DNA of 64,000 nucleotides. Source: Gentiana macrophylla (taxonomy: Eukaryota > Streptophyta > Magnoliopsida > Gentianales > Gentianaceae). The notes under the pieces were generated by a model. The model had not been told where the DNA came from. It saw only the letters and a program-made list of their open reading frames with translations, and did no database searches. The stretch lies in contig CM047808.1 of NCBI GenBank assembly GCA_026214975.1, positions 62,832,583 to 62,896,582 of the forward strand. The letters are read 5' to 3'. Of this stretch, positions 21,567 through 33,990 are shown one piece after another (position 1 is the stretch's first letter; every line of letters starts with the position of its first letter). The position numbers and the translations under genes were made by a program.

Positions 21567-23090
21567 TTATAAACCTTGATTAGTTTGATTTACAGGAACT
21601 TCATCTTCAGTAGGGTTTGTTGTTGCTTCAGTAGGGGGATTAGCAAATCCTTGAACTGCATCTGTTGTTGCATCAGTAGTGTTACCAGCAGGTTCTTCAG
21701 CAGGGGCAGAGTCAAAAACTTTTATGTCATTTATCCTTTCCCAAACATCAACATATTCTGGATCAGTAATCTCTTGATTCACAGCAGGTTCTGAAACTTC
21801 ATCTTCTATTCCAGTGAACTTAGGTTCATCAAATACAACATGTATTGATTCTTCATGTTTCAATGTCCTTTTATTTAGTACCCTGAATGCCTTGTTGACT
21901 GAAGAATATCCCAAAAAGATTCCTTCATCTGATTTTGGTTTTAATGTCTTCAGTTGTTCCTTATGATTTAAGATAAAATATTTGCTTCCAAACGGATGGA
22001 AATAAGATATATTTGGTTTTCTTCCATTCCATATCTCATAAGGTGTCTTCAGCAGCTTTTTGTTTACTGAGGTCCTATCTTGTGTGTAGCATGATGTATT
22101 GATTGCTTCAGCCCAATATCTTTCAGGTAGTAATGCTTCACAAATCATAGTCCTCACTGCTTTTTTCAAAGTCCTATTTCTTCTTTTAGCAACCCTATTT
22201 TGCTGAGGTATTCCAGTAGCTGCAAATTGATGCAGCACACCATTTTGTTCATAATATTCTCTTATGACTTTATTGAGAAACTCAGTACCCTTGTCTGATA
22301 TGAACTTCACTACTGTCAAACTTTTCTCATTTTGCAATCTCTTCAAAAGTTCAGGCATCTTTTGAAGTGTTTCACTTTTCTTGTTCATAAATATTGCCCA
22401 AGTGTATCTTGAATAATCATCCACAACTACCAGAGTGTACATCTTTCCTGTTACACTTGTTGGTATTACTGGTCCAAATAAATCCATATGCATCAGCTCC
22501 AAAACTCTTTTTGTTGATTGTTTAGTCTTTGATTTGAAGCTTGACTTTGTTTGTTCACCTTGCTGACATGCATCACAAATACCATCCTTTTTGAATGTGA
22601 TCTCAGGTAAACCAATCACCAACTTCTTTTTCACCAATTGATTGATATCATCAAAATTGAGATATTCAACTTCTTATGCCACAACCAATTTAGTTCTAAC
22701 TTGGTGTGCACAATCAGGCATGCTTCTGGAACAGTAGTAGACCAATCCACAACATATATGTTTTGTTGTCTTCTTCCATCCAACACAACTTGTTCACCTC
22801 TTTCACTAATGACAATACAGTTACCTTTGTCAAAAGTGACCTTGTAAACCATGTCATAGAATTGTCCAGTGCTCAGTAGGTTGTAGTCCAGTCCTTCCAT
22901 AAATGCAACATTTTTTATAGTTAATCCATTCCTCACCAGTGTTCCATATCCTCTTGTATATCTTGGTGTATTATGTTGCCAAAATTAACTCTTGGACAAT
23001 CTTTTGCCACATAGTTTGTTAGACAGTGCTTATTCTTTGTCATATATCTAGAACATCCACTGTCAAAGTACCAGACACCCTACAAAACAA
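21567..23090 (-). pseudogene. SIRE protease and integrase (broken)
   Basis: The protease active-site phrase WYFDSGCSRYMT lies near 23050. A GAG-pre-integrase segment (22936-22631) and a 356-codon open stretch (22637-21567) follow. The latter has the zinc-binding end CDACQQGEQ, integrase MHMDLFGPV, VVVDDYSRYTWA and the second Asp region FISDKGTEFLN, plus the C-terminal YLGYSS-type and HVVFDE segments. The third catalytic Glu region reads QQNRVAKRRNRTLK where GVAERKNRT is usual, so the Glu appears replaced by Lys. In-frame stops and a frameshift separate protease from integrase. Confidence 0.9.
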
Positions 23091-23386
23091 ATTTAATGTG
23101 TTTTAGGTACCCAAAACTGTTTGGGTCCATAGTAGTCAGTGGTAAGCATGACCCTTGGCAAATTTCCATAAGGTCTTCATTGAAAAGAATTGCACTTCTG
23201 TTCATGTATGTATCCCATATTTCCATAAAATCTAACATTTGGTTGTGTAAGATTCACATATGGTTTCTGGCCTTTTGGTAAAAAGTGTTGTTTGAAGTGA
23301 TTTCTATTGTTAAAAGCACTAGCATAACCATGAGATTACTTTCTGTTAGGAACAGCCCTGTAATATGGAGTCTGCTGAGGTCCCTG

Positions 23387-25385
23387 CTAAGGTCTTAAAT
23401 AATTCCTCTGCTGATTCCATTGCTGAGGTTTCACCCTAGCATTATGGTTATGTCTATTGTTCCTAGCAGTAAGGGCAGGAACATTCGAATCTTCATCAGT
23501 AGGGAACAATCTACCTTTCCCCTTGAGATAAGTATCCCTTGAATGATTAACATTTTTGGGTTTATGATTCTTATCCTTGGAATATTTCTGATTTTTGCCC
23601 TTTTGTGGCCCAGCAGACTTAGCAGCAGGTCTACTATAAGCAGGTCCGGAAGGTCCAGCAGTCCTACCCTTGGATTTACCCTTTTTGTTAGGTATGGTTG
23701 ACCTTTTGGACTTCTGATTTTGCTTCTTTGAAGCATTCTTAGTTGGCTTTACTGCCTCATCAACCTTTTTGAGAGTTGGATCTTGTGCAGGCACAAACTT
23801 AGGACCAATTCTGGCACTAGGTTCAGTAGCCTTACTGGATCCACCCTTAGTAGATTGTTGAGTTTCAAATCCAAGGCCTGTTCTATCACCATAAGGCTTT
23901 CCATATTTGAATGCAGTGGTGGAACTAGATTGTGCAGCAGATTCAGTAGCTACTGAATGTATAGCAGACTTATGTTGAGTCTGTCCATAATCTTTTTCCT
24001 TACCTTTGAGAATTCTTAATTCAGTATTTAATCTTTGAATTTCTGCTTGAAGTGCCTCTTTTTCAGCCTTCACAATCTCATAACCAGATTGTATTTTCCT
24101 CAGTTGATTAAGGATGGCATCCAAAGGTTCATCACTGTCAGAAATTTTAGGATTTGAACCACAGGTAGATTCACAATCACTTTCAGCAGGAGTGTTTATA
24201 GATACATAATTGTATACCTCCTCAGTCTTATCCATATTGCCATTAACACATAATCATTCATATCAGCTATGAGTGCAGTGTCATCTATTTCATTTCCTTT
24301 TTCTAATTCAACTTCATAGCCAGATTCATCATCAGCAATCATTGCTTTCTTGCCAGATCTTCTTTGCTGACTTTTGTTCTTCAGTAGGTCTGGACAGTAT
24401 GTCCAGGTTTCTTGCAGTTGAATCACAAGTAATCAGGTTCCTTCTTTTGTTTCAAGTCAGAACAATCAGGTTTGAAGTGTCCTGGTTTCTAGCAATGAAA
24501 GCACAAGTAGTCATTATCTTTCATGGATTCTTCCTTCTTCTTTTCACTTGATTTCTTGGTGAAATTCCTTGGAGAACCCCTTCCTGTCTTCATCATTTTT
24601 ATTTTCTTGCTAAGTAGGGCTATATGCTCTTGCATTTCATCCAATAGATCATCTTGATCACCTGATGATTCTTCATTATGTGCAGCACCCAATGCAGTAG
24701 TCTTTGGTTATTCCTTTTCAGTATCAGGAACAAGTTTCTTACTGAATTCATATGCCTTGAGATCTGAAAACAATTTGAAGGTATCTTCTTCATGTATCCT
24801 CCTAAACTTTTCTATGGCAGTAACCTTCATCTCCCAAACTTCCTTTACAGGTAGGGCTTCTAAGATTCTTGTGTTGATCTATTCTTTTGTATATACTACA
24901 TTTAGCAGGGTGAGTGCATCCATGATAGCATTGAATCTCGACTCCATTTGTTCAATGGTTTCGTTTGACTTCATTTTGAAATCTTGGAACTTTCTTTTGG
25001 CTACACTGACTTTGTTTTTCTTGATAGCATCAGTGCCTTCACAGATTAGTTGTAATTTTTCCTAAAGTTCCTTTATAGCCTTGCAATCCTTCACTTTCAT
25101 AATCATATTGCTATTCAAGGTTCTGTAAATGATATCAATAGAAATATTGTTGAGACTTGCTCTTTTTCTATCTTCAGCACCCCGCTCTCTTTTTGGCTTT
25201 AGAACAAACTGAGTTTCACTTCCCATAGTTATGGCTTTTGTGATCTCCAGTGGTCCATCAATCAGCACATTCATCATTTCATCATGTGTTGCAGCTAAAT
25301 AAGCCTGCATATGACTTTTTATACTCATCAAAACAATCTAGAGAGCACATCAACATAGTCCTAGCATACTGGTTGTATCCTTGAT
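23387..25385 (-). pseudogene. SIRE gag (broken)
   Basis: The capsid part (25331-24760) begins near 25385 where the sister copy at 41518 has ATG; here the codon reads AAG, so the start is lost. Sense continues through the coiled and zinc-knuckle region (24692-24430; YLCFHC followed by a stop, then KPGHFKPDC), an acidic stretch (24426-24196) and a basic Ser/Lys-rich tail (24235-23387, with KKQNQKSKRSTIPNKKGKSK). It is collinear with 41518-43520. Gag packages element RNA into particles. Confidence 0.9.
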
Positions 25386-25473
25386 GCAAAGCTTTGAAAA
25401 TCAGAAACTTGAAAAAGTTTTCAAAGAGTTTTCACAAGCAAAACAAGTAGGATTACTTCAGAATAGAAGCAAT

Positions 25474-25487
25474 GCTCCGATACCAAT
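25474..25487 (-). promoter_or_regulatory. Primer binding site of the SIRE element
   Basis: On the minus strand, AT then TGGTATCGGAGC directly follows the 5' LTR end CCAACA. It is complementary to the 3' end of initiator tRNA-Met except that canonical TGGTATCAGAGC has A where this has G. The sister copy at 41415-41426 has the same variant. Confidence 0.85.
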
Positions 25488-27104
25488 TGTTGGTCCTTGA
25501 AAGGCTTTGGTTAAGTTTAAAGGGGGTGAATAAATTTAACACTTAAAACTTTTTGGAGTTGACAAACTCAGAAAGGTCAGTAGTCTGCTGACTATCAGTA
25601 GTCTGCTGAATATTAATGTTACTAAATTTGTTGCAATGGGATATATTCAAATTAAGCTTTATTACTTGTTGTTAAAAAGATGATACTATGTATTGGATAC
25701 TCAGTTGTGTAAGTGTGTGATTCAGTTGCTAGTTTCAGTAGGTTGATGTGATCAGTATGCTTATAAACTAGAATGCAGAATGTAAATGCAGTAAAGTGAG
25801 TATGCAAGATTTATAGTGGTTCCAGGTGGTGTAATCTTGTCAGTCCACTCTTCTCCTATGATGTTGGAGGAAATTGACTAGAGATCTTTGAGGTTGCAGT
25901 TACAAAAATCCCTAAGATGTTTGTCCTTCACCAATGACTATGGCTTCACAAACTGAACACTTGAAACATGTAGGATTGATGATCCAAAGTATTCCACTGG
26001 TCCTTGAAAGGTAAGATAGCCTCTTCACCAGCTCCACCACACAAACAATAGTTCTTGACACCCAAAAGAAGCGTCTCTGTCTTCAGCAGGTTTCTTGTAA
26101 AGAAAGATTGAATCAGGTAAGTGATTCAGCTTTCAGCAGCTTGATCAGGATGAAATGATCAGTAACTTGAGGTCTTCAAGTGTGTATACTTGATGTAACT
26201 TGATAGCAGGTTACACTTGAAGAAATTTCTTGATCAGTAAGTTTAAGCTCTGTGTATGTCAGCAGGGTGATTTTCTTGATTGGGATCTTGATAGCTTCGA
26301 ATAGATTATTTTTTATTCATCAATTTTCATCACTTGTATCTGAGTTAAGAGTCTTCTATATATAGGTGAGAATCCTGTGACTTATGTTTGAATTTGAAAC
26401 ATAGCCGTTTCAGACTTGTCTCCATCTTGACTTGCTTTTTGTCATCATTTCATAGTAATCGACAATCGCCATCGACTTTTGTTAGTTTTCAGACTTTCCA
26501 CTCTTTGACTTGTATCCATTGGATAAAGCTCTGAATCTTTCCAACGTTCTTTTTATCTTGACCATTGATTTGTTGACAAAATCAAGGCTTCTAATCCATC
26601 CTTATCCATCTAATCTTCCAATGTAACATCTGATTAAATCGACATTAACTTTCAGCAGACACATGGGGCATATCAGTCTACTGAAGTGGATATTTGTCAG
26701 CTGATTCAAGTCTATTGTGTTTCTACAACACTTCAGCTGACTACTTTATATCTAAATTTTTATTGTGAAGTTAGAGTACACCATTTTGATCATAACTAAG
26801 TTCTAATCAACACTTAACATATGGAACTTCGACCTTGTACACATGGTATATGTAATCAGTTTAGGTCATCACAGACTTCCTTAAATTTTGATTCCATATC
26901 CTTGACTTTAAATACTAAGTTTGATCCCTTAGCCTTCATTAACTGAGTTTGAACCCTCAGCCTTCAACCATCAGCAGGTTCCTAGTTAGTCTATTGACCT
27001 GTATACCCTATCGACTTGCTGAAGGCAGTCTCACGGATAAAATCGGTGACCTATTAATGCGAACTTGGTGCTTGTTTGATCAAACCTATACAAAGATCAA
27101 ACTC
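25488..27104 (-). repeat. 5' LTR of the SIRE element, first segment
   Basis: Collinear with 13486-15218 until AACTC at 27100-27104, where a second copia element is inserted. The LTR resumes at 32132. A TATATATAG box lies near 26355 on the minus strand. Confidence 0.9.
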
Positions 27105-27401
27105 TGAAGAATTTGAGACAAACAGATAGATAAATTCTCTTGATGTTTTATTAGATAGACAAGGTCTTATATAGATTACAATAAAGAGGGAGATCAGGGG
27201 TTAATGGGAAGGGCGATTCATAAGAGCACTAAGCGCATGAGCAATAAATGCTCTGTCCCAACTAACTTAGCAGCCAGACAATACATAAAATAGGCGGCTA
27301 ATACATTCATTTAATTATATAGAAGTTAAACATATTTCTTGACTTAATTAGGGAATAAGAATATATTATAACATTAATATAAAATTATAATATATTCTAC
27401 A
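27105..27401 (-). repeat. 3' LTR of the nested copia element
   Basis: TGAAGAATTTGAGACAAACA at the left, ATATATTCTACA at the right. The minus-strand polypurine tract TGATGGGGG abuts it at 27402-27410. Confidence 0.92.
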
Positions 27402-27407
27402 CCCCCA

Positions 27408-28983
27408 TCAAGCTAGTTTGTAGATATTGATACAAACTAGCTTGGCACACATAGGAGTGAAAGATTGAGGAGGCACAACTTTGGTGAGGATATCAGCGTG
27501 TTGATCTTTGGAAGCAACATGTTGTAAGAAGATGATTTTGCCTTCAATATTTTCAGTAATTAAATGCCTATCAATGTCCATATGTTTTGTTTTGTCATGT
27601 TGGATAGGGTTTCCTGCCATGCAAATTGCAGAATTGTTGTCACAATGAATGGTAATAGGTTGAGTGAGGTGAATGCCTAGATCATGTAGGACCCTTTTAA
27701 TCCATAAACCTTCACACACACCAAGAACCAAGGCTCTGAGTTCAGCTTCGGCACTGCTCCTAGAAACAGTTGGTTGTTTCTTACTTCTCCAAGTAATGAG
27801 ATTATCCCAAATATATGAGCAGTATCCAGTGGTAGACCTTCTATCAGTGTGGCTGCCTGCCCAATCTGCATCAGTGTAGACCACAACACTTCTGAGGGTG
27901 GATTTCTTGAAGTATAATCCTTGTCCAAGAGTGAGCTTGAGGTATCTAAGGATTCAGTTGACAGCATCCCAACATTCCTTGGTTGGTGCATACATGAATT
28001 GGCTGACCAAGCTGACTACAAATGAGATATCAAGCCTGGTATGGCACAGATATAGGAGCTTGCCAAAAAATTTTTGGTATCTATCTTTATGCACCACATC
28101 AGCACCATGAACTAGTTTGAGGCTGGGATCAACAAAATAGATGGCAGGTTTACAACCCTGTTTCTTTGAGCAAATCAATTGTGTACTTTCTCTGAGAGAC
28201 TGAAATACCATGTCTTGTTCTTGCAACTTCCATACCAAGGAAGTATTTGAGTTCACCTAGGTCCTTGACTTCAAAGATTCTGGCCAGAAGGTCTTTAAGC
28301 TTCTGAATTTCAGCACTGTCATACCGTGTCAAGATGATGTCATCCACATACACAATAAGTATAGATTTTTTTCCATGAGTAAGTTTAACAAACATAGTGT
28401 GGTCAGAGTTACACTGAGTGTAACCAAATAGCTTTAACAAGATAGTGGTGAGTCTACTGAACCAGGCCCTAGGTGATTGCTTAAGACCATAAAGAGATTT
28501 CCTTAATTTACAAACTTGGCCAGCATTGGAAGAAGTCTTAAAACCAAGTGGAATAGTCATAAACACTTCCTTCACTAAGACTACATTTAGGAAAGCATTT
28601 TTTATATCCAATTGATACAAAGGCCAGTCTAGGTTTACAGCTAAGGAGAGTAATATTCTAATAGAATTTAACTTAGCAACAGAGGAAAAAGTTTCTTTGT
28701 AGTCTAGGCCATAGGTCTGAGTGAAACCCCTAGCTACAAGTCTGGCCTTATATTTATTTAAACTACCATCAGCATTATATTTAATAGTGAAAAGCCATTT
28801 ACAACTAATAGGTTTCTTCCCTTTGGGAAGATAAGTCAAATCCCAGGTATGATTACTCATTAAGGCATTCATCTCAGTGTTAACAGCCTCCTTCCAATGA
28901 GGATGCTGAATGGCCTCATAGATATCTTTAGGAATAGATTCTTTATCCAAATTTTCAGTGAAAAAACTAAAATTAGGAGACAA
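27408..28983 (-). pseudogene. Nested copia reverse transcriptase and RNase H
   Basis: The RT is open for 277 codons (28983-28150) with KWLFTIKYNADGS, KARLVARGFTQT, YQLDIKNAFLN, SLYGLKQSPRAW and the catalytic YVDDII near 28345. A stop and shift lead to 28256-27954, then RNase H (27884-27408) with YTDADWAGSHTDRRSTTGYC and SRSSAEAELRAL. Its terminal TGA overlaps the polypurine tract. This is the best-preserved RT in the window. Breaks occur between RT and RNase H, so it is not functional as read. Confidence 0.9.
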
Positions 28984-29042
28984 TTTATCATAACAGTGGA
29001 AGGTATAAATAGGATGTTGAGTACAGGATCTTTTAACTTTCC

Positions 29043-30772
29043 TTAGAGCAATGGGTCTATTATCAACACTAGGAGGAGAGATACTACCTGATTGAGGAGG
29101 AAGAGGACTAGAGACTCCTTCTTGGGTGGTAGGAAGGTCAATAGTACCTGTAGATGGGCCACATGAACTTTTAAACCTTTTTCTCTGATAGACCTGGAGA
29201 GGAACAGGCTGGTTGGAAGATAGAACTTCAGGCTCAGTGTTGGAAGGTGGAGTTTTTGCCTCAGTGTCTTCGTAGGGAGCAACATCACTAGGCTATTCTT
29301 GATGTACCTGAATGTTAGGAGTGGCCTCAATACAAACAGGTATATCAAAGGCATCCCAGTCACTAGAAAGTTCAGAGACTTTCTCAGTCTGTTGATTGTA
29401 ATAAGGAGTATCCTCAAAAAAAAATTACATCCATGGATTTATAAAATCTTTTGGTGATAGGTGAGTAACATTTATAACCTTTTTGGTTAGGTGAATATCC
29501 CAGAAATATGCATTTTTGAGCCTTAGGATCTAATTTTCTTCGATGATGAGCATGTAGGTACACAAAAACAGTACATCCAAATATTTTCAGGGGAATATCA
29601 CAAGTAATGTGTGTGCAAGAGTGAACATTCATAAGAGTCTTGATAGGAGTCTGTAATTCCAAAACTCTACTGGGAAGTCTGTTAATAAGGTAAGTAGCAG
29701 TAAGAATGGCTTCTCCCCAGAGGTATTTAGGTACATTCATGGAGAACATTAAGGACCTAGCCATTTCTAATAAGTGCCTATTTTTCTTCTCAGCCACCCC
29801 ATTCTGTTAAGGGGTTTCAACACAACTACTTATATGAATGATTCCTCTATCTTTCAGGAAACAACACAAATTAGACTCAAAGTACTCTTTAGCATATCAG
29901 TTTTAAGAATTTTGATTTTTGTGTTGAACTAAGTGGACACCATATTATAGAAAGTTGGAAACACAGCCACTACTTCAGACTTGTCCTTCATAAGAAATAA
30001 CCATGTCACTCTAGAGTGATCATCTATGAATGTCACAAACCATCTAGCACCAGTCACATGCTTAACCCTTGAAGGGCCCCAAACATCACTATGGATCAAA
30101 TGAAAGGGATGAGATTTTAGGTAAGGAATCTTAGCATAGATAGATTTAGTAATTTTGGCAAACTGACAAATTTCACATTGTAGATTAGAGACATTTAAGC
30201 CTTTAAATTTATTAGGAAACAAGTTTTTTAAATAGGCAAAATTGGGATGGCTTAGTCTATAATGCCATCTCATTACATCATTTATCATAGAATACTAATA
30301 TTGGAAGAAAAATAAGACTTGGTCTTCACAATCTCTTCATCTTGATTGATGAGAAAGAGGCCTGAACATGCCTTAGCACTGCCAGTCATCTCCTGGGACA
30401 AATGATCCTGAAAGACACATTGGTTAGCAGAAAATATGACATTCCAATTGAGATCCTTGGTGAGTTTAGATACAGAAATTAAGTTGCATTCAAGGTTAGG
30501 AACATAGAGGACATCATTTAACACAATTGTGTCAGAGATGTTCACATTCCAGATCCTTGTGCACAAGACACAGATCCATCAGCAATCTTAATTTTATGTA
30601 TGTAAGTGCAGGGTGTGAAATTTGTAAGAAGATTTTTATTTCCAGTCATATGGGAGGAACCCCCAGAGTCAATGATCCAGGGGTTTCTTCCTAGATAGGA
30701 AACAGTAGTAGCAAAAAATTTGTTACCAGATTGGGCATGAGTAGCAGTATCATTTTTAGTTGATCCAGGCAC
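29043..30772 (-). pseudogene. Nested copia protease and integrase (broken)
   Basis: The protease phrase WIIDSGGSSHMTG is at about 30675. GAG-pre-integrase and zinc domain follow (30288-29929: RWHYRLSHPNF, LQCEICQFAK), with integrase IHSDVWGPS and FIDDHSRVTW. Then 29797-29414 gives the end of the core and C-terminal domain (MAEKKNRHLLEMARSLMF, KIFGCTVFV, FLGYSPNQKGYKCY). The segment 29417-29043 is the variable linker to RT. Stops at the joints divide it into at least four frames. Confidence 0.88.
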
Positions 30773-30931
30773 ATGTTGGGCAAGCAGACACTTAAAAACT
30801 TCTAACTGTTCATCAGTGATAGCTGATCCACCTTGTTTTTCCTCATATGCAACCTTCCCATGACTTTCTTTAGAGTTCTGTTTGGAGTTCTTCCAATTCT
30901 CTGGTTTTCCATGGAGTTTCCAACAATTTTC

Positions 30932-31768
30932 CTAAGTGTGGTTAGTCCTTCTGCAGTGGTCACACCAGAGCTTATCTCTTTTCTTGTTGTTTGAATTCCA
31001 AGTAGTAGGATTCATGGAATTCTCAGTTTGTTCATAGATTTTCCCTAAGGACCCAAGGGCAGATCCATCCAGAGTAGTGTTAGATGATGGCTCTTTAAGC
31101 ATCAGCTTCCTTCGACTTTCCTCATGCTTAATTATAGAAATAAGTGCCTTGAGAGCGGGAAGAGGTTTAGTGGATAAAACCCTTCCCCTGACATCATCCA
31201 GAGCAGGATTTAATCCCATAAGAAACTTAAACACATGCTTTTGTTCAATAACAGTCTTGTAGAGAGTGGCATCATCTGCATTTTTCCAGGCTAGTTCCTC
31301 AACATATCGAGTTGTTGCCAGGCTATAGTCAGCTGATTAAAGAACTGAGTAACTCAAAGGTCACCTTGCTTGGCACCTTGAATTTGAGCTTCTATTTCAT
31401 AGATTTCAGAGGTGTTATCTTTCTTTGAATAGAGCTCCTTAGCATCATCCCATTTTCCTTAGCGATCATAGAGCATAAAATTCTCATCGATGTCTTTTGT
31501 CATGACCAAGCTTAAGATGGTCATGACTGTTATTTTCAGTATCCCAAGCTTCAAACTTAGGATCTGTGGCTGGAGGAGCAATTTTTGTTCCCGTGAGATA
31601 GCCCATTTTACATTGGCCGGAGATGAGCATTTTGATTGATCTAGACCACAGTAGATAGTTATTTCCATCCAATCTGTGGTTAGTGAGAAAGTTAGTTGCT
31701 TGTTCAGTGAGGTCATAATTTTTTGGAGTTGGAGGCTCACTTGAAGAAGCATCTGAAAGAGAAGACAT
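30932..31768 (-). pseudogene. Nested copia gag (broken)
   Basis: The ATG at 31768 starts MSSLSDASSSEPPTPKNYDL, followed by LDGNNYLLWSRSIKMLISG, the typical N-terminal gag motif of plant copia. A frameshift occurs near 31500. The sense resumes in 31234-30932 with MFKFLMGLNPALDDVRGRVL and a zinc knuckle CDHCRRTNHT that meets a stop where the last part should follow. Confidence 0.88.
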
Positions 31769-31815
31769 TTTTTTTTGGCAAAAATGCAGCGGATATTTTA
31801 AAAATGGAAGAGATT

Positions 31816-31828
31816 GGCTCTGATACCA
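31816..31828 (-). promoter_or_regulatory. Primer binding site of the nested copia element
   Basis: TGGTATCAGAGCC on the minus strand immediately after the 5' LTR end TTCA, a perfect match to the initiator tRNA-Met 3' end. Confidence 0.92.
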
Positions 31829-32126
31829 TGAAGAATTTGAGACAAACAGATAGATAAATTCTCTTGATGTTTTATTAGATACACAAGGTCTTATATAGAT
31901 TACAATAAAGAGCGAGATCAGGGGTTAAAGGGAAGGACAGCCCATAAGAGCACTAAGCAGACAGAGCAATAAATGCTCTGTCCTAACTAACTTAGCAGCC
32001 AGACAATACATAAAATATGCGGCTAAGACATTCATTTAATTAGATAGTAGTTAAACAGATTTCTTAACTTAATTAGGGAATAAGAATATATTATAACATT
32101 AATATAAAATTATAATATATTCTACA
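31829..32126 (-). repeat. 5' LTR of the nested copia element
   Basis: TGAAGAATTTGAGACAAACA to ATATATTCTACA, collinear with 27105-27401. Confidence 0.92.
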
Positions 32127-32131
32127 AACTC

Positions 32132-32226
32132 TAATAAACCTATAAATTTGATCTAGACATCTTTTTGTCATTGCTATATAACAGCTAGTCTGGCACTCAT
32201 CATTAAAACTTAAAATATGTCCAACA
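32132..32226 (-). repeat. 5' LTR of the SIRE element, outer segment
   Basis: Continues the LTR (TAATAAACCTATAAATTTGATC to ATGTCCAACA) after the nested element and its AACTC duplication at 32127-32131. It ends next to GGCCG. Confidence 0.9.
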
Positions 32227-32231
32227 GGCCG

Positions 32232-33894
32232 GTCAGCGATTAGACGACGACACTCTCATGCTACAATATGACCATTTTGTTGCGGGGCTTTGTTTGCACT
32301 TTGACCTATTTTTTGTCAAGATTATGCTCAGATTAGCCGATCTTCCTTGTGACTTCACCCTGGGACCGGTCAGAATAGTTTCCGCTTTCATAATATTATG
32401 CCAGATGTTGAAACACGAGCTCACCCTGCCGGTTTTCATACTTTTTTATGGCTTTAGAAACCTTCTGACAAACGCAATCTTTTGGCGGCACGAGTTAAAC
32501 CAGGAAAGTGTAGGTTGTTTCATTGGCTTACCGAGAAGGTTAGGGATTGGGCCGAGCAGGGCATGAAGATTGAGTCTACTGAAAGATGGCCATTTTCTAA
32601 GTTTGAGGTACGGCTTGAGAAGAGACTGAACACGATTTCGGTTCCCAAGACAATTGATGGCGATGAGGAAATGTTGATCGATATGATACATGAGCTTCTC
32701 AAATGGGATGGTAAAACTCAGAAAAGAAAATTCAGTTGGAGATATTTGATTAACATCAAATGGCCTTTTTACCAAATGGCGGGTATTCCCGGCCCCATTA
32801 TAAATCACCCTGTCCACAGAGTTGTTAAGTTGCTGACTCATGAGGATTGGTATGGGGAATGCCATCATCTCCAGATGCACCCTTCTGATTTCAAACGTGT
32901 CATGGGAAACCCATTGATCAGGCTCCTGGTGACCCTTGTAAAACCTCTGTCTTACTTAGATTTCTTCTCTCAATTTTTATTGTATTGCATGCGATGTTGA
33001 TTATTCTTCTTCTTTGTGCAGGTAGTATGGCGAACGCTTGCGAGGAGAAGAATGACATGTTTGCAAGGATCTAAGAGGAATAGAAGGCTCAATGGAAGAT
33101 GTTGGCCAAAAGTCTTGGGGTGAAACCACTAACCATCGATGTGACCACTTTATCTATTGATGCCGCCGTTGACGAGGACCTGATAAATACTGTGGCCCCC
33201 AGCGTATCTACACAAGCGAGAAGCTCGGATTCCGTTGCTATTGTTAGCAAGACAAAATGAAAGAAAAACTGCTAGAAAGGTAAAGTCTTATGGGCTCGTG
33301 GATGAAGATATTGACGATGTAGGGGAATAGGCTGAAGGAGGTCAAAGTCTGGCGAGAGGAGGCTATTTCTAGGTTGGAGGTGGCATGAGAAACTATTGAT
33401 AGGCTCCAGGACGTGGTGAGTGACGCTATTGCCATTATTTCCGGACATGCCATAGAGATTAAGGCAGCTCGTTTGGATGGCTACGATCAAGGATTTTATC
33501 ATATAATGAGGTGCCTTAAGGCTTATTGTGAGGATTCTCCTGATTTGAAAACTCTGCAAGATTGCCTGACCACCAATCAAGATGATTGGGAGTTGAGGGT
33601 CTTTCATCCGGAGCTTCCCTTTACCGATGTTCAGTTGGCCGATTTCAGGCAGAGTTGTATAAGGAAAAATAATTCTATCTAGGAAGCCCCTGAAGTTAAT
33701 GAGGTGAACCTTCGTTCGATAATGAAACCTTGGGAGGAGCTAGTTGCCCTATCTGCCAAAGATGCTGATGAGATCGTTAATGCAACCGGAGATGGAGCTA
33801 AGGATGACCCCAAAGATGGCGACAGCGATCCTAATCGATATTTGAACCCATCAGGGGATGGCGCTATTCCTTCGCCTCCTACTCAGCAGCCTTG
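32232..33894 (+). pseudogene. Body of a plant putative gypsy-type transposon gene (broken)
   Basis: The frame at 32258-32566 gives DHFVAGLCLHFDLFFVKIML, then FTLGPVRIVSAFIILCQM and LTLPVFILFYGF. This pattern (LxxGLxxPxxxF, then ...xxGFxxLC..., then xxLFxxFF) recalls the plant family once named Transposase_28 / putative gypsy-type transposon. A frameshift near 32480 leads to 32482-33000 (WLTEKVRDWAEQG, KWPFYQMAG). An AG acceptor (TTTGTGCAG near 33021) then opens a C-terminal region with stops: charged, probably coiled, running through 33413-33682 (EIKAARLDGYDQGFYHIMRC, DVQLADFRQSCI) to an Asp-rich end at 33894. Such genes ride in large plant retroelements; their role is unknown. Confidence 0.5.
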
Positions 33895-33990
33895 AACCTA
33901 TTTTGTATTTTTATTTGCATCTTTTCTTTTCCCAAATTTTGAACATGGTTGTAATAAAATTTAGTTCCCTTCGCATTTGAATTGACTTGT

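Larger units (their letters stand above)
27105..32126 (-). mobile_element. Complete nested Ty1/copia element (short-LTR lineage)
   Basis: About 5.0 kb with LTRs of 297 and 298 bp (27105-27401 and 31829-32126) and a perfect AACTC target duplication on each side; removing it restores the host LTR sequence. The LTRs differ at about 18 positions by eye, near 94 percent identity, so this is not a recent insertion. The domain order gag, protease, integrase, RT, RNase H on the minus strand is that of copia. RNase H phrases such as SKKQPTVSRSSAEAE and the compact size suggest the Ivana/TAR-like group; lineage not resolved. Confidence 0.92.
13486..32226 (-). mobile_element. Complete SIRE-lineage Ty1/copia retrotransposon with extra 3' ORF
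   Basis: Bounded by the 5-bp duplication GGCCG at 13481-13485 and 32227-32231. Order in sense (minus) direction: 5' LTR, primer binding site, gag, protease, integrase, reverse transcriptase, RNase H, a spacer with repeats, a long third ORF, polypurine tract, 3' LTR. The 5' LTR contains a second complete copia element (27105-32126); without it this element is about 13.7 kb, long for copia but usual for SIRE/Maximus. Lineage rests on the integrase, whose sense follows the phrase NRTLKKAVRTMICEALLPER, and on a gag with the VKDCKTAKELWDKLQ-type block in the sister copy. All coding parts are interrupted. Confidence 0.9.
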
